A DNA stretch of 10,633 nucleotides, taken from an uncultured bacterium (GTDB lineage: Bacteria > Bacillota > Clostridia > Christensenellales > QALW01). The notes beneath the pieces were generated by a model. That model saw only the letters and a list, made by a program, of their open reading frames with translations, did no database searches and was not told the origin of the DNA. Of the stretch, positions 9,001-10,633 are shown one piece after another. Each line of letters begins with the position of its first letter. Position 1 is the stretch's first letter. Both the position numbers and the translations under genes were made by a program. The stretch is from positions 1-10,633 of the forward strand of contig CAJMLN010000060.1 in NCBI GenBank assembly GCA_905214315.1. Direction: 5' to 3'.

Positions 9001-10633
9001 GCGCCAACCCCAGATTTCCCGCGGCAGTTTGCCCTGCTGTTCCGGCCTTTTCTCCGGTCGCAATATTTCCGTTCTCTATATTATTAGTATACTCCGGCCG
9101 GCCCGGATTGTCAAGATTCTGCGCGCTGTCATTTCCGCTTATTTCCGCCTTGACGTCAACAATGGCACCAAGCATTCTCTCTTTCGTCTGTACGGCTTCC
9201 TTTTTCTTCTTCACATCCGCACGCACCGAATCATATACCGGTTTTGCCGCCGGAGTGTTTGTTAATTGCTGCCGCTCCTTTGTGCTCAATTTCCAGCCTT
9301 TCATATCTTTTGCTATACTCTTTGCCATTAAACTTGCCTGCGGCGCTTCCATGCCGTTCTTCTCCAGCATTGGCTGTATGTCTTTTGCCGAAACATCCGA
9401 CGCTTTTGCAAAATCTGTTTGATTCTGCTGCTCCATAATCATGTAAAGCGAACCTATCGCCAGCGCGCTGTTCTTTGCGTTCTTTGAAAGCCGTTCGGCC
9501 GTTTTATATGCTTCCGTATCCTTGCCGTAATTCTGCATGGCAAAATCAATCAGCGCGTTACTTTTGCCGGATTTTTTTATGGTATTGCCTATCTGGATGT
9601 TCTTTACACTGCTATATCCTGTTAAAATGCTGGAAGACATGCCGCCGGCCATCATTCCTGCTATTCCAGCCCAAGAAATGTCTACTACTTTATCCAGCAA
9701 TGCCTTCTTATACGCCTCTTCATAAGAAAGCCCATCCTTCTGGTACGCTTTCACGGCAAGCGATAAATCCGACTGGCTGCCCATGATAATACTGTCTGTA
9801 ATCGTATTGGCGATTTCTGTCGCAATTTCCTCCGAACCCTCAATTCCCGCCTGTTTGAATACCTCCAGCACTATTTTAAAAAAGGAATCAGGATTCTTTG
9901 GCTTGATAAGATTTTCCAATGATACCTTTTCAAATACGGTCTCTGCAACACCGGCGCTCAATCCGCCCCAAAATATTTGACTGTTGGATGCTCCTTTCTC
10001 ATATAATTCCGCGGATTTATCCGCTGCAGCTCCAGCACCCATCGCAATAGTATATAATTTCCCCATTGTAACGGCGCCTATAATAGAATCTCCCGCGGAC
10101 ATTAAAGCGTTATATACCTGCGCCATAACATTTTCGCCAAGAAATTCCCATGAGGTATTCTCCACTATTTTCTCAGAAATTATGGCTCTTGTGTCATTTG
10201 CTCGATTCAGTAAACGATGCGCTTCTGAATCAGGATCTATTTCCTGACCTGATATTTGGCGAGTGCTATCATCCAAAAACGCAGTTACTCCACCAATAAT
10301 TTTCTCAAAAATTGAACGACCGCTCCAAACAATTGATGCTGCAGCACCTTTAAAGCCTTCTTGAGACACTGCATCTATTATCTCCTGTTTCTCTGCATAT
10401 CTAAGCCGCTGATCAAGGACGCCATCTAATTTGTGAAGAAATTCATTTGCGGCTTGTTTCCCTTTTTGAGCATAATAATAATTATAGACGCCAATTTCAT
10501 CAATTCCATCTTTGCCTTCTAAAAGACCATATTTTTTAAGCATATCATATTCGGTTTCGCCCTGTTCCGTTCTGTTTGCCGCCATCTTCTCTCTATATTT
10601 TTCGTCATTTATAAAGAGATAGATTTCATCCTT
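26..10633 (-). CDS. Giant phage-type polyvalent protein, 5'-partial, probably abnormal 3' end
   Basis: One uninterrupted frame covers the window. It stops at TAG (26-28) and is still open at the right edge: 16 more sense codons precede the first visible Met at 10585, which has no convincing Shine-Dalgarno sequence, so the real start lies outside. Domains in order: helical N-terminal region; GNAT-like plus HELAH metallopeptidase; two MuF_C-like domains; ART-like; a second GNAT-like plus HELAH; MuF_C-like; LPD3-like; MuF_C-like; zeta-like kinase; a third HELAH; LPD23-like. This is the architecture described for polyvalent proteins of phages and conjugative elements, which are thought to enter the host with the DNA and act on host defences or physiology. 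I see no signal peptide; the Gly/Ala-rich N-terminal segments could be membrane-active. Length of at least 3519 aa, with repeated modules, is extreme even for this class. The last ten residues look foreign (junction near nt 58), so the natural C-terminus is probably missing. That it is a real coding frame is very secure; individual domain names are from memory of motifs. Confidence 0.93.
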   Translation of the reverse strand, partial: KDEIYLFINDEKYREKMAANRTEQGETEYDMLKKYGLLEGKDGIDEIGVYNYYYAQKGKQAANEFLHKLDGVLDQRLRYAEKQEIIDAVSQEGFKGAAASIVWSGRSIFEKIIGGVTAFLDDSTRQISGQEIDPDSEAHRLLNRANDTRAIISEKIVENTSWEFLGENVMAQVYNALMSAGDSIIGAVTMGKLYTIAMGAGAAADKSAELYEKGASNSQIFWGGLSAGVAETVFEKVSLENLIKPKNPDSFFKIVLEVFKQAGIEGSEEIATEIANTITDSIIMGSQSDLSLAVKAYQKDGLSYEEAYKKALLDKVVDISWAGIAGMMAGGMSSSILTGYSSVKNIQIGNTIKKSGKSNALIDFAMQNYGKDTEAYKTAERLSKNAKNSALAIGSLYMIMEQQNQTDFAKASDVSAKDIQPMLEKNGMEAPQASLMAKSIAKDMKGWKLSTKERQQLTNTPAAKPVYDSVRADVKKKKEAVQTKERMLGAIVDVKAEISGNDSAQNLDNPGRPEYTNNIENGNIATGEKAGTAGQTAAGNLGLAQTAPGMAGQERNIGNAVHAERGEEYARTAEFRELQEASRGMSDEISALYHAGERTLDEGLRRRISTVLKRQLDVSGSSIGNGDGILTLTAKGNTFHLHQQVDGALFHDVFEIAKSYLKNGELVDLHGIQTTEDGIGYEDCDNYLSDDGFSGFSITPDGDLISVFNASGKKGFLNAVAPLVKERAKKLDCYNSRTQPLLEIYEKTFGFKAASVMEYNIEYDHDNIAANHDNPQVAFMVNTEQEVETKHFDKDQYEAAKAYRDQYVEQAAQESAFFMSGEPVITERSAENPEPDMIADMVYAVRGETRLTEDQRVIRRIGKRLGWTVEFGDVRTANGAYADGKIDKANKVITISTENKRPIAFIFKHELAHFLEINSVRYKTFANTIIGSLVFENWMHYKGYKSIIEYNTAVVEEYSRAGEERFGEYEANLEIVADFVGENLFGNNQQVLGKLLSVMEPKQRRTFAEWIKDLFKRLKNAFSRNGDRTIRSEIEKLEKLFMETYKAVNIKYNTEENKRQQELLQDNIKFSLMNDRPFSENVNEVLNMSDAEAKHNAEQGNFIRVMKDTPEIILKNVEDAKNIEIIISFYSLYLAGREKGILEGHYHNLGKEILYQIPEYIANPDAIVRMKSDRLNLLAQIRTPKGKNGIISVELNTVKDINNKYKNYNLIVSVFSAKDNYTENNIRKNGVKVEYKREDLPQVNSQLYKWLAIVNDKSSNDNVAQDAQSVNSIIFKNAKNDTKEAQYSIAESDRREIKKTVLRGKYDYSKSFAKQIEDYKNGKIPKRDTLIVGKTPEIFQRIGLNKLPMTINQTHVDYAINGTKDYDHFLGEEGLKQLPEALKHPVAVISSKTKNGTSLVAILDIRQNGKQIVVPVVIDGFGTQNGIRIDSNALTSMYGKDFSISKVLYNALNDEANGKAFSVYYVDTDKAATLFRGARVLMPKVPDTNANGFIHNITEQDSPVKPKFSNQTETQQFKRWFGNSKVVNKDGTPKIVYYGTGENFTVFDKSRIENNFMQREGGFYFTEKKQSARNYAALNSGNAVVMAYLRIQNPYVVELSSGIDNADYFDDHRLNILQEADIAENDGIIVTGGDNGTIYVVFEANQIKSVTDNIGTFDGENPDIRYSVPKEETTGEEDLDNWIWPGYNENNIGNAVHAERGEGYAKTAEFRELQEESRGMPDEISALYHSGERTLDEGLRGDIARVFQTQINAAGNGAGNGDGILTLTAKGNTFHLHQQVDGALFHDVFEIAKSYLKNGELVDLHGIQTTEDGIGYEDCDNYLSDDGLSGFSITPDGDLISIFNASGKKGFLNAIAPIVKERAKTLDCYNSPTQPLLEIYEKTFGFKAASVMDYNMEYDHDNIAVNHDNSQVAFMVNTEQEVETKHFDKDQYEAAKAYRDQYVEQAAQESAFFMSGEPVITERSAENPEPDMIADMVYAVRGETRLTEDQRVIRRIGKRLGWTVEFGDVRTANGAYADGKIDKANKVITISTENKRPIAFIFKHELAHRGEGTKQYTELVKAISQTKQYENWLQKNTGMKSTVERMEAAWNEEIRQRYDTAGESLSVAEARAEIMADFMGDMLFADENGMNRLLQELEPPKRRSLLQWIKGALSYIRSKLGNADSRLTAELERLEQQYARMLKESEIIKLKDGTQYSVAKSFSEQVDEVLEGKHNARLDLYIAETPKNLKNLNFSEGPLLMRNGKITEILKKHDDMSINIIKKLPEMINNPLLILKSKTHPTQSVVLITNVLTAKGNLIIPIWINQEGNYMDVDLGEQVLRTNFIASAYGRNVQELLKYAIGNEGFLYEDSKQKEEIRELFARNGLQLPTPLKLSDSDIIISLDIDSVNSNSMQKKPNDTPKIQYSLIGKREDGVEIYKTSESVTSLPYKERKRILLDTIKSEYKGRVAKFYKNGKVYYAVLNENTARKGVYGDKKSDKTGYKAKINIGADGNYFELVENSKYINSAAEQGKKTNTDIHDFVERWDYYEKTVQADGKLFDVLINVADKGANQYVYDVTLKEQKNSEFPSSSKTTLSQGNTAINSINQDELSVNSIIFKNAKNDTKETQDYQSDETDIIRAKDGIKYSIAKSYKQQVDDVLNNNYDKNNHVYMGNTPSKIVQVLGLPDLPMLATNNHIYSMSVSEQQAKQEGRYKKGRHYHDLGAIVKELPKLLNEPVLLIKSNTRADDATVVAVTSAVDKNGFPVMAVIKPNGKGYYCNVEIDANIMLSGYGKENIQNYVQTAGEEGRILYADKKSNQQHNIPGVQFPNNIMTADYNNSLAQYRQSVNSIIFKNAKNDTKETQDSIAKSERRTIKDLIEKLNEGDSIAIEAINENNAIKNSLEKMEEIPETYRINTPERELKREEIVKKLMALGSYTGVDTQGKELYNGNVDQGYRIDLVVGLPAAGKSSVLVNPLSKQNHARVIDSDMAKEMIPEFNNGIGASAVHEESKNIVKQVIVEAIANGDNIVYPIVGGGDVNKLIKKISAFRNNGYTAYLHLNELPLHKAMARMLNRYLETGRFIPPQIVYEYQNTPIENFEAIIKTEGLVDGYSHYSNDVARGETPILKKHKNIQLLPGRGQRRNGMAQQGREGIEDEERNGKADLTKSASFVPGEPVITERSAENPEPDIIADTVYDMPGQKQLTEDQRVIRRIGNRLGWTIEFGKVQTANGAYVDGKIDKANQVITISTENKRPIAFIFKHELAHRGEGTEQYTELIKAISQTKQYENWLQKNTGMKSTVERMEAAWNEEIRQRYDTAGESLSVAEARAEIMADFMGDMLFADEGGMNRLLQELEPPKRRSLLQWIKDALNYIRSKLGNADSRVAVELEQLESKYVQLLKNTELQQGSSRGQYSFGGVYAKSADRLKLETAKQMEKYGGATPEEIRQETGWYRGYDGLWRFEIDDSKMRIKEAKLVSGNTTLGDILDHPDLLAAYPQLKDVVVTAHRSSLMNDADGWYSEEAKELVLNSKYLESAAVKKEIEILKMSTSLLSLTV
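59..460 (-). other. LPD23-like C-terminal domain, truncated (aa 3376-3509)
   Basis: GQYSFGGVYAKSADRLKLET leads into METGW-type sequence: EEIRQETGWYRGYDGLWRFE (aa 3407-3426), then EIDDSKMR. LGDILDHPDLLAAYPQLKDV (aa 3447-3466) and LVLNSKYLESAAVKKEIE follow. 'TGW.rG.DG.WRFEIDD ... DHP.L..AYP.L' is characteristic of LPD23 and its following segment. In relatives I recall a HEIQHA-type motif shortly after the 'LNS..L' strand; here the protein ends before it, at the junction near nt 58. Confidence 0.68.
476..1192 (-). other. HELAH zinc-metallopeptidase-like domain, copy 3 (aa 3132-3370)
   Basis: HELAH is at aa 3225-3229 (nt 899-913) and the candidate third ligand is E3294 in EARAEIMADFMG. The domain starts at SASFVPGEPVITERSAENPEPD, matching the SAFFMSGEPVITERS start in copies 1 and 2, but no GNAT-like part precedes it. 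The half before HELAH is diverged from copies 1 and 2 (for example VYDMPGQKQL against VYAVRGETRL). The half after HELAH is nearly identical to copy 2. Confidence 0.7.
513..913 (-). repeat. Shared second half of HELAH domains, repeat unit a
   Basis: Nearly identical to 4104-4504 with a 3591-nt (1197-codon) offset and no indel. Only scattered differences are visible by eye. Sequence to the left (LPD23 side) differs completely from the counterpart's downstream MuF_C-like domain. Confidence 0.88.
1301..2074 (-). other. Zeta-toxin-like P-loop kinase domain (aa 2838-3095)
   Basis: Walker A is GLPAAGKSS (G2926 to S2934, with K2932), preceded by the beta-strand YRIDLVV. RVIDSDMAKEMIPEF (aa 2947-2961) carries the Asp residues expected to bind substrate, followed by GASAVHEESKNI. 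Arg-rich ARMLNRYLETGRFIPP (aa 3032-3047) resembles the ATP-lid region. Zeta toxins and relatives phosphorylate UDP-N-acetylglucosamine or other small molecules. Here no epsilon-type antitoxin gene is seen in the window. The domain is embedded in the polyprotein rather than free-standing, and the exact substrate is unknown. Confidence 0.82.
2111..2159 (-). repeat. 49-nt linker repeat, copy 3
   Basis: Same 49 bases and phase, encoding SVNSIIFKNAKNDTKE from aa 2810. It lies between MuF_C-like domain 4 and the zeta-like kinase. Identity with copy 2 extends a few bases further on the low-coordinate side (TCCTGTG). Confidence 0.95.
2186..2758 (-). other. MuF_C-like domain 4 (aa 2610-2800)
   Basis: SYKQQVDDVLNNN is followed by VYMGNTPSKIVQVLGLPDLPM (aa 2634-2654, read in overlapping parts), the Ile-His-Tyr of NNHIYSMS, then HYHDLGAIVKELPKLLNEPV and LLIKSNTRADDATVVAVTSA, ending SGYGKENIQNYV. 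It is flanked on both sides by copies of the 49-nt linker repeat (2111-2159 and 2816-2864), which makes it a neat cassette of 705 nt including one repeat. Confidence 0.6.
2816..2864 (-). repeat. 49-nt linker repeat, copy 2
   Basis: Same 49 bases as copies 1 and 3 and the same reading phase, encoding SVNSIIFKNAKNDTKE from aa 2575. It lies between the LPD3-like domain and MuF_C-like domain 4. Confidence 0.95.
2942..3421 (-). other. LPD3-like polyvalent-protein domain (aa 2389-2548)
   Basis: After IQYSLIGKREDGVEIYKTSE, a helix of basic residues leads to KGRVAKFYKNGKVYYAVLNE, then YFELVENSKYINSAAEQG. DYYEKTVQADGKLFDVLINV and YDVTLKEQK close the domain. The pattern 'ELv.n..yi ... yy...v..dgk.y.v.i.v...g...YDv.l' fits my memory of LPD3, a BECR-related domain in phage polyvalent proteins. 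No substrate can be assigned. Confidence 0.45.
3422..3475 (-). repeat. Degenerate fourth linker copy
   Basis: Encodes SVNSNSMQKKPNDTPKIQ (aa 2371-2388), which aligns with SVNSIIFKNAKNDTKETQ. At DNA level only the ends are kept (ACTATTGACAGA and a GTATCATTT core). It separates MuF_C-like domain 3 from the LPD3-like domain. Confidence 0.6.
3476..4042 (-). other. MuF_C-like domain 3 (aa 2182-2370)
   Basis: It starts after TQYSV with AKSFSEQVDEVLEG and continues with LYIAETPKNLKNL. The H-helix then reads KHDDMSINIIKKLPEMINNP (aa 2236-2255), followed by LLILKSKTHPTQSVVLIT and SAYGRNVQELLKYAIGNEGF. The GL..LPM segment of domains 2 and 4 is altered (FSEGPLLM), so it may be functionally different. 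It lies between peptidase copy 2 and the LPD3-like domain. Confidence 0.55.
4076..4783 (-). other. HELAH zinc-metallopeptidase-like domain, copy 2 (aa 1935-2170)
   Basis: HELAH is at aa 2028-2032 (nt 4490-4504). The candidate third ligand is E2097 in EARAEIMADFMG. A PPKRRSLLQWIK segment follows, then a C-terminal helix. The first half matches copy 1 and the second half matches copy 3, so this copy is the bridge in the mosaic. The likely role is a peptidase acting on host proteins or processing the polyprotein itself; both are inference. Confidence 0.7.
4104..4504 (-). repeat. Shared second half of HELAH domains, repeat unit b
   Basis: Partner of 513-913. It directly follows module A copy 2, so the DNA on each side of the HELAH codons (4490-4504) belongs to a different repeat family. 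Confidence 0.88.
4871..5362 (-). other. GNAT-like acetyltransferase domain, copy 2 (aa 1742-1905)
   Basis: Near-identical duplicate of the domain at 8276-8767, with about ten amino-acid differences, most of them conservative (V/I, L/I, E/D, I/M). The IYEKTFGFKAASVM segment is retained. Keeping both copies at this identity implies recent duplication or continuing gene conversion. The fold assignment has the same uncertainty as copy 1. Confidence 0.5.
5338..5544 (-). CDS. Nested out-of-frame small ORF, copy 2 (68 codons, or 61 from inner Met)
   Basis: Counterpart of the ORF at 8743-8949, in the same phase relative to the giant frame. The inner ATG at 5521-5523 follows GGGGGGAAGGAT. The first 44 codons are almost the same as copy 1. 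The next 16 differ strongly but keep the pattern: acidic pair, Pro, aromatic, then Leu/Ala and a shared AMVMGY end (EILPEYFKLKLTPLEMALAM against DEFPQFLKDNWTCPAVALAM). Conservation of this pattern in the diverged patch argues that the nested frame was once, or still is, translated. Confidence 0.38.
   Translation of the reverse strand: MLNGGKDMQKQQNLESYKKKVEECLMKYQHCTTRESERLMKDYEEILPEYFKLKLTPLEMALAMVMGY
5636..6106 (-). other. ART-PolyVal-like ADP-ribosyltransferase domain, His-to-Tyr variant (aa 1494-1650)
   Basis: FKRWFGNSKVVNKDGTPKIV (aa 1501-1520) followed by YYGTGENFTVFD is the signature start of the ART domain of polyvalent proteins. GGFYFTEKKQSARNYA (aa 1545-1560) supplies the central Tyr/helix element, and FEANQIKSVTDNIGTFDGEN closes it before PDIRYS. 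The usual start reads V-Y-H-G-T; here residue 1522 is Tyr (codon at nt 6020-6022), so a key NAD-contacting His of H-Y-E type ARTs is missing. The domain would modify a host protein or nucleic acid if active. Identification is firm; activity is doubtful. Confidence 0.78.
6161..6718 (-). other. MuF_C-like domain 2 (aa 1290-1475)
   Basis: Good match to the remembered MuF_C pattern: SKSFAKQIEDYKNG, LIVGKTPEIFQRIGLNKLPM, QTHVDYAI, then HFLGEEGLKQLPEALKHPVA and ISSKTKNGTSLVAILDI, ending in SMYGKDFSISKVL. The candidate conserved residues are T1319-P1320, H1339 and H1352. It sits directly before the ART-like domain, a common pairing in Clostridia prophage proteins. Confidence 0.6.
6782..6830 (-). repeat. 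49-nt linker repeat, copy 1
   Basis: Identical to 2816-2864 and 2111-2159, about 20% GC. In the giant frame it encodes most of SVNSIIFKNAKNDTKE (aa 1253-1268). It lies between MuF_C-like domains 1 and 2. Confidence 0.95.
6866..7414 (-). other. MuF_C/BECR-like domain 1 (aa 1058-1240), divergent
   Basis: It begins after IKFSL with a helix FSENVNEVLN, then VMKDTPEIIL (the 'xxTPxxL' element). GHYHNLGKEILYQIPEYI follows (aa 1128-1145), then ANPDAIVRMKSD. The H-x-L-G helix plus 'PE.I.NP' pattern matches the phage MuF C-terminal domain and related BECR-type predicted RNases. It is the most diverged of the four and is very AT-rich at DNA level. RNase activity is inference from family. Confidence 0.5.
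7496..8188 (-). other. HELAH zinc-metallopeptidase-like domain, copy 1 (aa 800-1030), variant second half
   Basis: The zinc motif HELAH is at aa 893-897 (nt 7895-7909), preceded by KVITISTENKRPIAFIFK. A plausible third ligand lies in EANLEIVADF (aa 954-963). This HExxH plus downstream E/D helix is typical of the metallopeptidase-like domains found in polyvalent proteins and recalls ImmA/IrrE-type peptidases. The first half is identical to copy 2. Everything after HELAH (FLEINSVRYKTF onward) differs from copies 2 and 3 yet keeps the downstream ADF and EWIKDLFKRLKNAF-type helices, so the fold is probably intact. Confidence 0.68.
8276..8767 (-). other. GNAT-like acetyltransferase domain, copy 1 (aa 607-770)
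   Basis: The segment runs through FHDVFEIAKSYLKNGELVDLHG, YEDCDNYLSDDGFSGFSITP, DGDLISVFNASGKKGFL and LLEIYEKTFGFKAASVM, then YDHDNIAANHDNPQVAFMV (overlapping pieces, aa 634-765). The order 'G.L..VF....GFL.....L..YEK.GFK' resembles the C-terminal half of the GNAT fold, with 'YEKTFGF' in place of the usual 'YeklGF'. If this is right it would transfer an acyl group from CoA to an unknown target. I see no perfect R/Q-x-x-G-x-G/A loop, so activity is uncertain. Confidence 0.5.
8743..8949 (-). CDS. Nested out-of-frame small ORF, copy 1 (68 codons, or 61 from inner Met)
   Basis: This ORF is on the same strand as the giant frame, one base out of phase. It starts ATG at 8947-8949, has an inner ATG at 8926-8928 with a G-rich tract (GGGGGGAAG) just upstream, and stops TAA at 8743-8745. 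The product is hydrophilic and helical with CLMKYQHCTTQESERLMKDY, DEFPQFLKDNW and the ending ALAMVMGY. It resembles, from memory, a family of small Bacillota proteins ending AMVMGY. A copy exists at 5338-5544. Either it is a real overlapping gene or the remnant of a small gene now read in the giant frame. Expression is unproven. Confidence 0.38.
   Translation of the reverse strand: MLNGGKNMQEQQNLESYKKQVEECLMKYQHCTTQESERLMKDYEDEFPQFLKDNWTCPAVALAMVMGY
8966..9145 (-). other. Low-complexity Gly/Ala/Asn linker (aa 481-540)
   Basis: This stretch is rich in G, A, N, Q and T with little hydrophobic content, and looks disordered. It separates the N-terminal region from module A copy 1. The duplicated sequence begins where it ends, at NIGNAVHAERGE (aa 540 onward). 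Confidence 0.6.
9146..10585 (-). other. N-terminal Gly/Ala-rich helical region (aa 1-480)
   Basis: This region has no catalytic motif I can recognise. It contains Gly/Ala-rich hydrophobic stretches at about aa 164-188, 203-215 and 303-325, separated by charged helices and the acidic motif GIEGSEEIATEIAN (aa 247-260). I recall similar segments near the start of large prophage proteins of Clostridia. A membrane-interacting or virion-packaging role is only inference. aa 341-480 are charged and helical, with a Lys-rich run at aa 459-463. The true N-terminus lies beyond the window, so an upstream MuF-like or other structural domain cannot be excluded. Confidence 0.5.

Noticed and set aside
8730..9422. 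Plus-strand open frame of 230 codons
   Set aside because: Ser/Pro/Ala/Cys-rich translation opposite a low-complexity linker and the GNAT module; no recognisable family and no convincing ribosome binding site.
10583..10585. First visible ATG as the true start of the giant protein
   Set aside because: The frame is open for 16 further codons to the window edge with sensible residues (DEIYLFINDEKYREK), and the upstream bases give no good Shine-Dalgarno spacing.
9566..10585. N-terminal region as a lytic transglycosylase or tape-measure protein
   Set aside because: There are no catalytic motifs or regular heptad or tape repeats; Gly/Ala-rich hydrophobic stretches alone are not enough.

Overview
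The window is almost entirely one gigantic minus-strand reading frame. It runs from a stop at 26-28 to the right edge and stays open beyond the first visible Met, so at least 3519 codons are uninterrupted and the true N-terminus lies outside. I read it as a phage- or integrative-element-encoded 'polyvalent protein': a string of effector and counter-defence domains delivered or expressed as one chain. Domain make-up, moderate GC content and the style of the N-terminal region point to a Clostridia-type Bacillota host (gut Lachnospiraceae/Oscillospiraceae-like), probably a prophage. The taxon is inference only.

Layout in protein order (high to low coordinates). (1) A Gly/Ala-rich helical N-terminal region, aa 1-480. 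(2) A low-complexity linker, aa 481-540. (3) Module A copy 1: a GNAT-like domain (aa 607-770), then an HELAH metallopeptidase-like domain (aa 800-1030). (4) Two MuF_C/BECR-like domains (aa 1058-1240 and 1290-1475). (5) An ART-PolyVal-like ADP-ribosyltransferase domain (aa 1494-1650) whose expected active-site His is Tyr. (6) Module A copy 2: GNAT-like (aa 1742-1905) plus HELAH (aa 1935-2170). (7) A third MuF_C-like domain (aa 2182-2370), an LPD3-like domain (aa 2389-2548) and a fourth MuF_C-like domain (aa 2610-2800). (8) A zeta-toxin-like P-loop kinase (aa 2838-3095). (9) A third HELAH domain without the GNAT part (aa 3132-3370). (10) An LPD23-like domain that ends abruptly in a junction at about nt 58.

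The protein is built from repeats. Module A is duplicated with a 3405-nt offset and about 325 nt look identical. HELAH copies 2 and 3 share a near-identical second half, while copy 1 has an unrelated-looking one. A 49-nt AT-rich element, identical in three places and in phase, forms the linker SVNSIIFKNAKNDTKE between effector domains. Every spacing is a multiple of three, so homologous recombination would delete or swap domains without breaking the frame. A short [KRQ][YF]S-hydrophobic motif sits at most domain starts and could be a processing site for the metallopeptidase domains.

The most unexpected signal is a pair of nested, out-of-frame 68-codon ORFs, one in each module A copy, whose divergence looks protein-like in the nested frame. 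I see no tRNA, rRNA, CRISPR array, convincing promoter or terminator, and no gene-free stretch longer than about 60 bases.
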